From JANLVI01 sp031363915 (lineage in GTDB: Bacteria > Vulcanimicrobiota > Vulcanimicrobiia > Vulcanimicrobiales > Vulcanimicrobiaceae): 64,000 nucleotides of DNA. A model generated the notes under the pieces. That model worked only from the letters and a program-made list of their open reading frames with translations. It did no database searches and was not told the origin of the DNA. Positions 1 through 8,280 of the stretch are shown here, piece by piece; position 1 is the stretch's first letter; each line of letters starts with the position of its first letter. A program made the translations under genes and the position numbers. The stretch lies in contig JANLVI010000007.1 in assembly GCA_031363915.1 (NCBI GenBank), positions 124,001 through 188,000 of the forward strand. Reading direction: 5' to 3'.

Positions 1-649
1 GTCCCACCGCGGCGAGCGTCAGCGCACCGAGGACGCTCGCCACGGCCATCAGTCGCAGACGTAGTTGCGGGATGAAGACAAAAACACAAAGACACGCCGG
101 TAAAACCATGTGCGGTTCGATCATCGCGCAGCCGAGCAAGATCGCCGCACGATTCCACGCCGCACGTTGCACGGCGTGCGCCGCAAAGATCGTTAGCGCG
201 ACGGGAATCGGTGCGAGCGCGCCCGGAAAAACGGCCGGTCCCAGGATGGCAAGAAACGAAGAAGCGATTCCGAGGCTGCGCGGCACGCGTGCGACCGAAG
301 CGATGCCGAACCCGGCTGCGAGCGTTGCGGCGAGGAGCACCAACCACCAGAGAGCGCGCGCGTACGCAAAGGGCACGAGCGCCAATGGCGCCAGCAGTGC
401 CAGCGCGTACGGCGGCAGCGGCGCGGGAACTGTAACGTTCGGATTCGCAGCGAAAAATGCCGGAACGTTCATCGCCTCGCACGCGTGAAGCGGCTGGTTC
501 AAATACGGATTTCCATGCATCTGGAGGGTCTTCGCAGCGCACCAAAATGCGTTGAAGTCGAGCCCGATATGATCGATCGGATAGGCGATGCTGAAGATCG
601 CAGCACCGATCGAAAGACCGGCAAGAAGCGCGAGCCATACGCCGATCAC
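1..649 (-). CDS. Polytopic membrane protein, GT87/DUF2029-like (3' end outside window)
   Basis: About 216 residues are visible; the gene reads off the left edge. I translated this frame by hand. A GTG at 649 gives a first hydrophobic helix (VIGVWLALLAGLSIGA), then a polar loop containing LDFNAFWCAAK and NPYLNQP, then further helices with ALWWLVLLAA. The early polar loop followed by many helices resembles the DUF2029/glycosyltransferase-87 polyprenyl-phosphate-sugar mannosyltransferases, but the catalytic aspartates cannot be assigned with certainty. The GTG start overlaps the stop of the upstream paralog fragment as GTGA, so translation is probably coupled. The stretch PHMVLPACLCVFVF matches PHMALPACIAAFVC in that fragment, which shows a tandem duplication. 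Substrate unknown. Confidence 0.6.
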   Translation of the reverse strand, partial: MIGVWLALLAGLSIGAAIFSIAYPIDHIGLDFNAFWCAAKTLQMHGNPYLNQPLHACEAMNVPAFFAANPNVTVPAPLPPYALALLAPLALVPFAYARALWWLVLLAATLAAGFGIASVARVPRSLGIASSFLAILGPAVFPGALAPIPVALTIFAAHAVQRAAWNRAAILLGCAMIEPHMVLPACLCVFVFIPQLRLRLMAVASVLGALTLAAVG

Positions 650-1500
650 GTCGCCACCGGTACGCTACCTCGCGCGGCCGCCGCGCGGTCGGTGGGATAC
701 GCAAACCGCAACGTCAACGCCGCAAGCCCGAGAAGCGGCACGAGCGTCAGCGTCTTTTCCAACCACCACATGGGACCGATAAACGAAAGCCGATTCCAAG
801 CCTCCCACGTGAGGCTCGCGAGCGCGCCCGGCGCGGGTGCGGCGATCGCTCCGGAGATAACGCCGACTTGTTCCATCGCGAAGGCGTGCGCCACGATCGC
901 GCCGGTCAGGACGATGAAGCTCCCGCCAATCACGTACGGTCCGCGGACGCCGAGTTCGCGAAGCAGTAGCGCGGCGACGAGCGCGGCGGGAAGAAAATCA
1001 CGACCGTCGTTGACAATCGATTCGCCGGGCAGCGCCAGCAGCACGAGCGGTATCCACGCGATTCCGCCGATGCGTACCGCGAGGATTGCGGCGAGCGGAA
1101 TCGCCATTGCGACCTCGGGGAGGTGGATAAACTCGCCGCCGATCATTGCAAACGCAGCGGGCACGAGCACCGGCCACGCCGCGTCGCCGTCACGCCGATA
1201 CAACCGCGCGGCGAGGACGATTCCCACGCCGACAAACGCCGCGTATTGCAGCCCGCCCGCGCGCAGTGCGAACTCATCTGCGACGCCGAGGTGGTGCAGG
1301 ATCGCCGTCAGACTATCCTGACTCAAATTGTCGAGTTCGGCGTGCGCATGCGTCGGGAGAACGACGGTCAGATAAGCGATGAAACCGTGCGTGCCGACGA
1401 CGAAGACGGCGAGCGCCGCGGCGGACACGCCCGCAATCACAAGCGCGATTCGCGCGCGCGGTACGCACACGAACGCCGCGATGCACGCTGGCAATGCCAT
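646..1500 (-). pseudogene. 5'-truncated duplicate of the GT87/DUF2029-like membrane protein
   Basis: The frame is open up to 1587, but similarity to the downstream paralog begins only at about position 1510 (PHMALPAC), just before an ATG at 1500. From that ATG it would encode 284 residues with about eight hydrophobic segments. This corresponds to the paralog without its first 170 or so residues, including the first helix and the periplasmic polar loop expected to carry the active site. No homologous N-terminal sequence is seen in other frames upstream, so this looks like a deletion rather than a frameshift. The frame is intact to its stop and overlaps the next start by GTGA. It may therefore still be translated as a spacer or half-protein. 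Call it a probable remnant. Confidence 0.5.
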
Positions 1501-1683
1501 GTGCGGCCTGCGCCGACAGCATGCGTCGGCTCCGTTCGTGACGTAGCGCATCAGCGTAATTTCTGAGGCGTGATCGGGCGCACACAAAACGCCTCTTTTC
1601 GCTTGTCACCGCGTGCGTTTCCGCGATTCTCGTGAGCGGAGGCACGGTTCAGGTGCGCTCGTGAGGCAAGGGATACGCGCCCG

Positions 1684-1851
1684 TTAAGCTTCGGTAATGT
1701 CCGGGTCGAGGACGTCGGCGGCGCACGTCGCGGCATCGAGCAACTCGCGGGCGGTGTGAATACGCCTGAGCGCCGCGCAATCGACCGACCCGTCTTTCGC
1801 CGCCGCGAAAAACGTGCGGGCGTCGGCGACGCGGCGCCCGACCTCGTTCAC
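1684..1851 (-). CDS. Small hypothetical protein coupled to rodA (55 aa)
   Basis: A short frame starts with GTG inside the rodA stop codon (TAGTG overlap) and ends with TAA. The product is soluble, largely helical and rich in alanine and charged residues: it begins VNEVGRRVADARTFFAAAKD and ends DVLDPDITEA. It has no signal peptide, membrane segment or recognised motif, though two cysteines are present. The stop-start overlap is typical of translational coupling and is the main support that it is real. No function can be assigned. As the last gene in the min-rodA run it might be a small regulator or partner of RodA, which is speculation. Confidence 0.5.
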   Translation of the reverse strand: MNEVGRRVADARTFFAAAKDGSVDCAALRRIHTARELLDAATCAADVLDPDITEA

Positions 1852-2951
1852 TAAAAGACTAGCTTATCGCGCTGCATGGCGATATTGATCAGCACGCCGA
1901 CGGCGAGATAGTCGGTTAAAATCGCGCTGCCGCCGTAGCTCATGAATGGGAGGGGGATGCCCGTGATCGGCATGATGCCGATCGTCATGCCGATGTTGAT
2001 AATGATGTGGAAGGCGAGCATTGCGACGAGACCGACGCCGAGTAGGACGCCGAAGCGGTCACGTGCCGCGAAGATCGCGCGCACGCCGCCCGCGATGATG
2101 ATTGCGTAGAGCGCGACGAGGATCATCGCGCCGAGGTAACCGGCTTCTTCGCCGACGACCGTGAAGATAAAGTCGCGCGAATGTTCGGGGACGAAATTCA
2201 GTTGCGTCTGCGTCCCGTGGAAGAGGCCTTTGCCAAACCACTCGCCGCTTCCAACCGCGATTTTCGACTGGCGTAAATTCCAACCGACGCCCTGCGGGTC
2301 GGTTTGCGGATTGAGGAACACCAGCAGACGCGCTTTTTGGAACGGTTTGAGCAGCTTGTCGCTCGTGAGCACGAACGATGCGACGGCCGCGCCGCCACCC
2401 ATCACGATCAAGAAATCCATGATGTTTGGCAGCCCGAAGAATAACTCGGCAAGCAGAATCGTCACGATGACCAGGGTCGTGCCCAAGTCCGGCTGCTTGA
2501 GAATCAAGAGCGCAGGAACGGCGACGACGGCGAGCGGCAGCAGCAGCTCTTTGAAATTCTTGTACGTGCCGCGGCACAGGAGCGCCGCGATTGCGGCTGC
2601 GAGTGCGAACTTCGCCGGCTCCGATGGTTGGAACGTGCCGAGCGGTCCGAGCGAAATCCAGCGCACCGCGCCGAGCGCACCGTGACCTTTGACGAGGATG
2701 AACGCCAAGAGTCCAACGGAGACGAGGTAGATCGGCAACGCATAGCGTTGCCAGAAGTGATAGTCGACGAACGCGATGCCGAACATCAGCGCGATGCCGG
2801 CGACCGCGTAGACCATCTGGCGTTTATATTCCATCGCGGCACTCGGATCGTGCAGCGTCGCGGAATGAATGAACACGATCCCCGCGAGCGTGACGAGCAC
2901 GCACGCTATTGCTAGTGGCCAGGCGAACGAGGCATACCAGGGACGATCCAC
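1851..2951 (-). CDS. rodA: Rod-shape peptidoglycan polymerase RodA (SEDS family)
   Basis: 366 residues from a GTG at 2951. The open frame extends further upstream, but that part overlaps minE and is arginine-rich, unlike a real N-terminus. The protein has about ten transmembrane helices. Family signatures are the early GIVFIHSATL segment, FQPSEPAKFA, KQPDLGTTLVI and the C-terminal MPITGIPLPFMSYGGSAIL. SEDS proteins polymerise lipid II into glycan strands in the inner membrane together with a class B PBP. RodA serves cell elongation, whereas FtsW serves division; the length and the absence of FtsW-type extensions favour RodA. It follows minE by 16 bp, placing an elongation polymerase inside a division-site operon. 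No partner PBP2 or mreBCD is visible here. Confidence 0.88.
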   Translation of the reverse strand: MDRPWYASFAWPLAIACVLVTLAGIVFIHSATLHDPSAAMEYKRQMVYAVAGIALMFGIAFVDYHFWQRYALPIYLVSVGLLAFILVKGHGALGAVRWISLGPLGTFQPSEPAKFALAAAIAALLCRGTYKNFKELLLPLAVVAVPALLILKQPDLGTTLVIVTILLAELFFGLPNIMDFLIVMGGGAAVASFVLTSDKLLKPFQKARLLVFLNPQTDPQGVGWNLRQSKIAVGSGEWFGKGLFHGTQTQLNFVPEHSRDFIFTVVGEEAGYLGAMILVALYAIIIAGGVRAIFAARDRFGVLLGVGLVAMLAFHIIINIGMTIGIMPITGIPLPFMSYGGSAILTDYLAVGVLINIAMQRDKLVF

Positions 2952-2967
2952 GCCCCTGGCTTCGCGA

Positions 2968-3483
2968 TTAGGTCGCCGGTGCTTGCTGGGTGAGGTTAGG
3001 GCGTCGACGGCGACGCTTGCGCGATGCCTTCGGCTTGGCAGGCTCGACCGGCAAGATGAGGGCGGACGTCGCGGAATCCGAGGTGGCGGCGGGCGCGAGG
3101 GACGGCGTGACCAACACCGTATCGGCCGCCGTCTGCGGCTCGTGCGCGAGCGCCGCGTGAGCCGGCGTGGCGCTCGAAGGCGGCTCGTATGGGGGAGGAG
3201 CGCTCGTCGATGCGGGCGGCGCGGAGCGGCCGTTCCGCAGACCGAGGATCGGAATGTTCGCAAGCATGGCGACGGCGCTATCTTGTTGCTCGAAGCTCAC
3301 GTCGGTATTGGCGACATCGACTTCGCAGTAACGCGAAATCACCTCGATGAGGTCGCGCTTGAGCGACTCGACGACGTCGGGCGCAAGCGAGAGATGATCC
3401 GAGAGCAGAACGAGGCGCAGGCGCTCTTTGGCGGTCGCGCCGGAGCGTTCGGGTTTAAAGAATTTGGTGAAAAAATCAAGCAC
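2968..3483 (-). CDS. minE: Cell division topological specificity factor MinE, with C-terminal extension
   Basis: 171 residues, against about 85-90 for the family. Residues 1 to about 88 are a standard MinE: an N-terminal amphipathic FFTKFF membrane-binding stretch, then AKERLRLVLLSDH, the region that contacts MinD, then LIEVISRYCEVD of the beta core. From about residue 90 there is an alanine/proline-rich, low-complexity tail ending in a strongly basic run (RKRRRRRP) before the stop. MinE stimulates MinD ATPase and drives pole-to-pole oscillation that confines MinC inhibition to the poles. It abuts the second minD. The tail is not part of known MinE; its basic end could bind membrane or DNA, which is inference. 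Confidence 0.85.
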   Translation of the reverse strand: MLDFFTKFFKPERSGATAKERLRLVLLSDHLSLAPDVVESLKRDLIEVISRYCEVDVANTDVSFEQQDSAVAMLANIPILGLRNGRSAPPASTSAPPPYEPPSSATPAHAALAHEPQTAADTVLVTPSLAPAATSDSATSALILPVEPAKPKASRKRRRRRPNLTQQAPAT

Positions 3484-4323
3484 TTAGCGTCGTCCCCCGA
3501 AAAGTTTCCCGAAGAACGTGGGTTCTTGCGGAATCTCCGGCTTGGAAGTATCGGTACCGGCGATGCGCCCGGCGATCGCGCGAAACGCCGCGCCCGTGCG
3601 CGAGGTATCGTCGTTTGCGAGCGGCTCGCCGCGATTGGTGGAGACGATGACGTCCGGTTCGTCCGCGATCACACCGAGCAGCGGCAAACGCAGAATCGCG
3701 TTGACGTCTTCGACAGAGAGCATCTTGCCTTTTTTCACCAGAGCAGGGCGCAAGCGATTGATGATAAGTTGCACCTTCATCGCATTCCCCAAAAGTCCGA
3801 CGACACGATCGGCGTCGCGGACGGCGGAGACTTCGGGCGTGCAGACGATGATCGCTTCTTCCGCGCCGACGACGGCGTTTTGGAAGCCGACCTCGATGCC
3901 TGCTGGACAATCTATGATCACATAGTCGAAGCGATCGCGCAGCCGTTCGACGAGCGCCTTCATCTGTGCCGTGTTGACTTCGTCTTTTTCGCGCGTTTGC
4001 GCGGCGGCGAGCAAGTGCAGGGACGGCACGCGCTTGTCAACGACCAGCGCTTCTTCCAGAGTCGCTTTCTCTTCAAGAACGTCCAGAACGTGGCTGCGGA
4101 CGCGATTCTCGAGCCCGAGCACGATATCCAAATTCCGTAAGCCGACATCGGCATCGATTAGGACGACGCGTGCGCCGGTACGTGCGAGCGCCGTACCAAG
4201 GTTTGCGGTCGTCGTCGTTTTGCCGACGCCGCCCTTACCCGAGGTCACCACGATCGCGCGGCCGCGCGGCTTGGGAACCGAAGCGGCGACGGCGGCCGCG
4301 TCGAGCGGAGTCATCTCTTGCAT
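3484..4323 (-). CDS. minD: Septum site-determining ATPase MinD (second tandem copy)
   Basis: 279 residues. It has the deviant Walker A KGGVGKT at about residues 30-36, the DADVGLRNLD switch region, DYVIIDCPAG, and a C-terminal amphipathic helix (FFGKLFG) that would target the membrane when ATP-bound. Relative to the first copy it carries about 20 extra N-terminal residues rich in alanine and proline. MinD dimerises on the membrane with ATP, recruits MinC and is released by MinE. It lies 2 bp after the first minD and abuts minE, so it is the copy nearest to MinE. Both copies retain all core motifs, so neither looks decayed. They could form heterodimers or split MinC and MinE binding. Confidence 0.87.
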   Translation of the reverse strand: MQEMTPLDAAAVAASVPKPRGRAIVVTSGKGGVGKTTTTANLGTALARTGARVVLIDADVGLRNLDIVLGLENRVRSHVLDVLEEKATLEEALVVDKRVPSLHLLAAAQTREKDEVNTAQMKALVERLRDRFDYVIIDCPAGIEVGFQNAVVGAEEAIIVCTPEVSAVRDADRVVGLLGNAMKVQLIINRLRPALVKKGKMLSVEDVNAILRLPLLGVIADEPDVIVSTNRGEPLANDDTSRTGAAFRAIAGRIAGTDTSKPEIPQEPTFFGKLFGGRR

Positions 4324-4325
4324 CG

Positions 4326-5117
4326 TTAGCCTGCCTTAAACGCGCTCATGATCCGGCCAAAAAAACCGGGTGCGCTCAGATTCGTGAACGGAATGAGTTC
4401 GCCGTCGAGTCGGCGCGCGATCTTATCGTAAATCGGCGCGAGGTGATTGTTCGGATCGAGCACGATCGGTTCGCCGCGGTTGGTCGTGTCGATAACTTCC
4501 TCATCATCGGGGACGATACCAAGCAACTCGGCGGAGAGAATGTCGCAGACGTCTTCGACCGACATCATGTCGCCGCTGCGCACCATTTCGGGGCGAATGC
4601 GGTTGACGATCAGGCGAATGGGCACGCCTCGTTCGTGCAATTTGCCGATCACGCGATCGGCATCGCGAATTGCGCTGACTTCGGGCGTCGTCACGACGAT
4701 CGCTTCGAGCGCACCGGCGATCGCGCTGCGGAAGCCGTGTTCGATGCCCGCGGGACAATCGATAAGAACGTAATCGCAGAGCTCGGCGAGTTCTTCGACG
4801 ACCTTTGCCATCTGGAGCTCGCTGACGGCGCTCTTGTCGCGCGTCTGCGCGGCGGGCAGAATGGAGAGCGATTCAAAACGCTTATCTTTGATGAGCGCTT
4901 GGCGCAATTGACAGCGGCCTTCGACGACTTCGACCAAGTCGAAGACGATGCGCTTCTCGACGCCGAGTACGAGATCGAGATTACGCAAGCCGATATCGGC
5001 ATCGACGAGAACGACGCGTTTGCCGCGCTGCGCGAGGGCCGCGCCGAGGTTTGCGGTGGTCGTCGTCTTGCCGACGCCGCCTTTACCGGAGGTAAGGACG
5101 ATGCGACGGCCGCTCAT
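4326..5117 (-). CDS. minD: Septum site-determining ATPase MinD (first tandem copy)
   Basis: 263 residues, the usual MinD length. The Walker A KGGVGKT lies at residues 12-18, followed by DADIGLRNLD, YVLIDCPAGIE and TTPEVSAIRDADRVIG. The last residues (GFFGRIMSAFKAG) form the amphipathic membrane-targeting helix. Its start overlaps the minC stop by 4 bp (ATGA), giving the canonical minC-minD coupling, so this is the more conventional MinD. It and the next gene share motifs throughout but differ at many positions, consistent with an old duplication and not a recent one. Confidence 0.9.
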   Translation of the reverse strand: MSGRRIVLTSGKGGVGKTTTTANLGAALAQRGKRVVLVDADIGLRNLDLVLGVEKRIVFDLVEVVEGRCQLRQALIKDKRFESLSILPAAQTRDKSAVSELQMAKVVEELAELCDYVLIDCPAGIEHGFRSAIAGALEAIVVTTPEVSAIRDADRVIGKLHERGVPIRLIVNRIRPEMVRSGDMMSVEDVCDILSAELLGIVPDDEEVIDTTNRGEPIVLDPNNHLAPIYDKIARRLDGELIPFTNLSAPGFFGRIMSAFKAG

Positions 5118-5965
5118 CGTGCTTGCTCTCTTTGCGGAAACGATGCTTCGGCGTGCGGAACGACGACGATCCGGCCATTATCGATATAGGCTTGCTCGGG
5201 GACGCTGGTTTTGCGCGGCTCGCCCGCATCGGCGGCGATCACCGTTGCGATGCGCAACTGCGTCGGCGCAAGTTCCAGTGCGATCACGCGCGACTGCGCA
5301 TCACCTTGCGCACCGGCATGCGCGACGCCGCGCATCGAGCCGAACACGAGGATGTCGCCGCTTGCGATCAGTTCGGCGCCTGGATTTACATCGCCGATGA
5401 CGACGATGTTGCCGAGGTTATGCAGCGCCTGGCCGCCACGGAGGGTACCGCGATGGTAGAGCGTCGAGACGCCCGCGGGTGCGGCAACGGGGATCGGGGG
5501 GATGACGACCGAGCTTGGCGCAGCGACCGTCGCGCGGACGGCTTCACGCTGGATGCGGCGCTCGGCAAGATCCTGGCGCGCACCGGCAAAATCCGCGACT
5601 AGCGAGCGCGCGGCATCGGAGAGGGCGACTGCCTTCTCGCCGCGGTTTTTCCGCACGGGCAGCGGGGCGACCTCAGCGATCGGCGGGGTGCCTAAATAGG
5701 ACAGATCGAGCCCTTCGGCTACGTCCGTGAGAGTCGCCGGACCGTACACGCCGTCCAGCACGATCCCGTAATTGGCAAGGAAACTCCGAAACGTCGCGAG
5801 CGCCGAGGCGTCGGATTCGAGCGCCCCGAGGTTGGCCGTGGCGCGGCTGCCGCGATAGAAGTCGGGGCGATCGGCAAACTGCGCGCGCAAATCGTGGGCC
5901 GCCTCGGCCAGCGGCCGGTCGACCGTGATCTCTAAAACTCGGCCTCGGCCGCGAACCGTCGTCAT
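5114..5965 (-). CDS. minC: Septum formation inhibitor MinC
   Basis: 283 residues from the ATG at 5965, which follows a strong ribosome-binding site (GGAGGAG, 7 nt away); the longer upstream frame lacks this. The N-terminal domain (about residues 1-110) is divergent and would contact FtsZ. A linker rich in alanine, proline and arginine follows. The C-terminal beta-helix domain (about 170-250) is unmistakable: HRGTLRGGQ, VVIGDVNPGAELIASGDI, RGVAHAGAQGD and APTQLRIA. MinC blocks FtsZ ring assembly wherever MinD places it on the membrane. It is the first gene of the minC-minD-minD-minE-rodA run. The 243 bp upstream, shared with the divergent protease gene, should hold the promoter. Confidence 0.92.
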   Translation of the reverse strand: MTTVRGRGRVLEITVDRPLAEAAHDLRAQFADRPDFYRGSRATANLGALESDASALATFRSFLANYGIVLDGVYGPATLTDVAEGLDLSYLGTPPIAEVAPLPVRKNRGEKAVALSDAARSLVADFAGARQDLAERRIQREAVRATVAAPSSVVIPPIPVAAPAGVSTLYHRGTLRGGQALHNLGNIVVIGDVNPGAELIASGDILVFGSMRGVAHAGAQGDAQSRVIALELAPTQLRIATVIAADAGEPRKTSVPEQAYIDNGRIVVVPHAEASFPQREQAR

Positions 5966-6214
5966 ACGTTGCTCCTCCCGATCATCCGCCGCGCATTCCG
6001 ATGGCCGCCCAGGCGACCCTTCGCTCTCCACATGACTCCCACAACTAACTTCACTTATGCACACGCCCCCCACGGATTCGTCCACAGCCTGCTCGCCAAC
6101 TCGAGGCTCCGAGGACGACGAGCAAGAGACTCCGAGCCCCATCCCGTCGAATGGGACCGGCCCGGAGAATAGCAGACGCTCACCGGACGCCTTGCTTCGC
6201 GAAAGAGATTGCCT
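5966..6214. promoter_or_regulatory. Divergent intergenic region minC / M48 protease
   Basis: About 249 bp with no credible gene. It must carry promoters for minC (minus) and the protease (plus), but I could not pick convincing -35/-10 pairs. One perfect match to the DnaA box consensus TTATNCACA lies at 6055-6063 (TTATGCACA). It is isolated, so it could be chance or a DnaA-dependent operator for the min operon. Confidence 0.3.
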
Positions 6215-8233
6215 GTGATCGCTCGCCGCCTCGTCCCCATCGTCCTGATCATCTCACTGCTGAGTGCCACCATCCCGGCACCCGCGTTCGCACTTTCCAC
6301 CCAAAGTGAAGTGCAGCTCGGCAAAGAGACCGACAAAGAGATCACGGACTCGACGACCGTCAACACCGATCCGTTGCTCAACGCCTGGGTCAACGAGATC
6401 TCGCAAAGACTCTGGACGCAAGTCGCGCGCAAAGACGTTCCGTACAACATCAAAATTTTAGATGTGAACGACGTCAACGCGTTCACGACGCTCGGCGGTT
6501 ACATCTACATCAACGAAGGGACACTTGATTTCGCGCAGTCCGACGACGAACTCGCGGGCGTCATCGCACACGAAACGGGTCACGACGAGCGCCGCCACGC
6601 GATTACCGGCAACACCAAAGCGAACATCGTCAACATTCTCTTCGGCATCGGCTCGATGTTCTCGCCGTTCCTGTACCGGTTCGGCCAGATCATGCAGGCG
6701 GGTGTGCTCGCAAAGATCGCGCGCGGCCAAGAAACCGAAGCTGATAAATACGGCCTGATGCTCATGACGCGCGCGGGCTACGATCCCGACGCGATGGTCT
6801 CGTTTATGAAACATCTGGGCGCCGCGTACGCCGATCACGACGACTTGGTCAGCAAGTATTTCGCCGATCATCCGGGCGTCCCCGATCGCGTGGCACATCT
6901 CGTCGGCTATCCCGAACTAGATCCGAAACTGCGCACGATCGATCAACGCGTCGTCGCGGCGCTCCACAACGAAGCCACGGCGCGCTACGCAATCGCCGCG
7001 CGCGAGTTCGCATCGATCGTCAAAGCCGATCCGCACAACGCCGTCGCGCAATTCCACCTCGGCCAGTCGCAGCTCGCGCTCGGGCAAACCTCCAAAGGCG
7101 AACAGAATCTCGCCGACGCCGCCGCTGCGGGCACCCCGGAAACAAAGACCCTCGCGCTCTCGCGTATCCGCCAACTGCGCGATAGCGAGAAGCGCCTCGA
7201 TTTACTCAAACCCAACTTACAGCCGCTGCGTGACGAACTCGCCGACGCGCAAGTAAAAGAGGCGCAAGCCGTGACCGCGATTCAGTCGCGCCACGATTCG
7301 GGTCGCGATCAGCTCAAAGCGATCTCCTCACGTTTGCAAAACCTCACGTACAGCGTGCCCGATTTCAGCCGCGTACAAGTGCGCAAGGGCGGCCGGCTCG
7401 AGGCGGTGATCAAGAACCTCACGGGCATGAGCCGTTCGATCGATACCGTCCAGGCGCACGCAACCGAGGCAATCCTTGGGGTCGGTTCGCTTGAGAAAAA
7501 TAAAGAAGGCGGATTGCTCAAAGAGAACGCGACGATCTACGCCGAGATGGCCGCGCCGCTCAAACTCTCACCCGTACCGCCGCAGTCGCTCGCCACGCTA
7601 GCCGACTATCCGCGCACGATCGCGACGCTGCAATCGGCCGATGCCGATATGCTGCGCGGCGTCGATGCTGGCCGCGCATCACTTGCGATGATGGATGCGG
7701 GCCTCGGCGATCTCGACGTCTTCCTGCGCACGCTCGCGCACCTGCAGTACGATATCGCGGGCGAAATCTCGATCGGCGACTACAACATGCTGCTGCCGCT
7801 CATGACGAAAGCGACCGACTCGCTCAACAAAGCTGCGGTCGCTGCATCGCAGTCGTCGCAGCTCTTCAACATGGCGCGTTCGCGTCAGCTCGAAGCCCAG
7901 ATCACGCTGCTCGGCGTGCAGGGCAGCGGCGACCGTTACGCCACGTTGCAGAAAGCGCTCAACGCGCGCTTCCACAACGGCGGTCTCGCGTTTGATGAAA
8001 TGCTCAAGAGCGATCTTGCGCCCGGCGACATCGTCGCCGCAACGATCGTCGCGGCCGACACGAATACGACGCCGGCTGCAATCGTGCAAGAGGCGCGTGC
8101 GACAAACAAATCGATCGTGGACGTCGCCAACGCTCGCGGCATGCATGCCGAGGCCTTGGAGATTTTCCTCGGCCTGATCTACCTCAACTACACCGACGAT
8201 CCGGACAAAGAAGCCCGCGGCATCGGCGCATAG
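6215..8233 (+). CDS. Secreted M48-family zinc metalloprotease with TPR-like region
   Basis: 672 residues from the GTG at 6215, preferred over a TTG at 6209 because the purine-rich GAAAGAG is 7 nt upstream. A signal peptide ends near PAPAFA. The M48 catalytic motif HETGH is at about residues 119-123, and the third zinc ligand is the glutamate of ETEADKYG near residue 175. After the catalytic domain comes a TPR-like pair (about 240-300), then about 350 residues of mostly helical sequence with no recognised domain. Periplasmic M48-TPR proteins such as BepA clear or assist stalled outer-membrane proteins and LptD, which fits the BamA/Lpt machinery elsewhere in the window. The long C-terminal half is unlike BepA (about 490 aa). 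Substrate unknown. Confidence 0.78.
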   Translation: MIARRLVPIVLIISLLSATIPAPAFALSTQSEVQLGKETDKEITDSTTVNTDPLLNAWVNEISQRLWTQVARKDVPYNIKILDVNDVNAFTTLGGYIYINEGTLDFAQSDDELAGVIAHETGHDERRHAITGNTKANIVNILFGIGSMFSPFLYRFGQIMQAGVLAKIARGQETEADKYGLMLMTRAGYDPDAMVSFMKHLGAAYADHDDLVSKYFADHPGVPDRVAHLVGYPELDPKLRTIDQRVVAALHNEATARYAIAAREFASIVKADPHNAVAQFHLGQSQLALGQTSKGEQNLADAAAAGTPETKTLALSRIRQLRDSEKRLDLLKPNLQPLRDELADAQVKEAQAVTAIQSRHDSGRDQLKAISSRLQNLTYSVPDFSRVQVRKGGRLEAVIKNLTGMSRSIDTVQAHATEAILGVGSLEKNKEGGLLKENATIYAEMAAPLKLSPVPPQSLATLADYPRTIATLQSADADMLRGVDAGRASLAMMDAGLGDLDVFLRTLAHLQYDIAGEISIGDYNMLLPLMTKATDSLNKAAVAASQSSQLFNMARSRQLEAQITLLGVQGSGDRYATLQKALNARFHNGGLAFDEMLKSDLAPGDIVAATIVAADTNTTPAAIVQEARATNKSIVDVANARGMHAEALEIFLGLIYLNYTDDPDKEARGIGA

Positions 8234-8280
8234 CGGCCACCGGCTGGAACAACCGCCATCAGAATCGGGTACAAACCAGT

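Noticed and set aside
2952..3263. Longer RodA starting at 3263
   Set aside because: The added residues are almost all Arg, Pro and Ser, overlap minE in another frame and do not resemble any SEDS protein.
2869..4140. 423-codon plus-strand frame opposite minE and minD
   Set aside because: It is antisense to clearly homologous genes, arginine/glutamate-rich, without a ribosome-binding site or recognisable domain: a GC-rich shadow frame.
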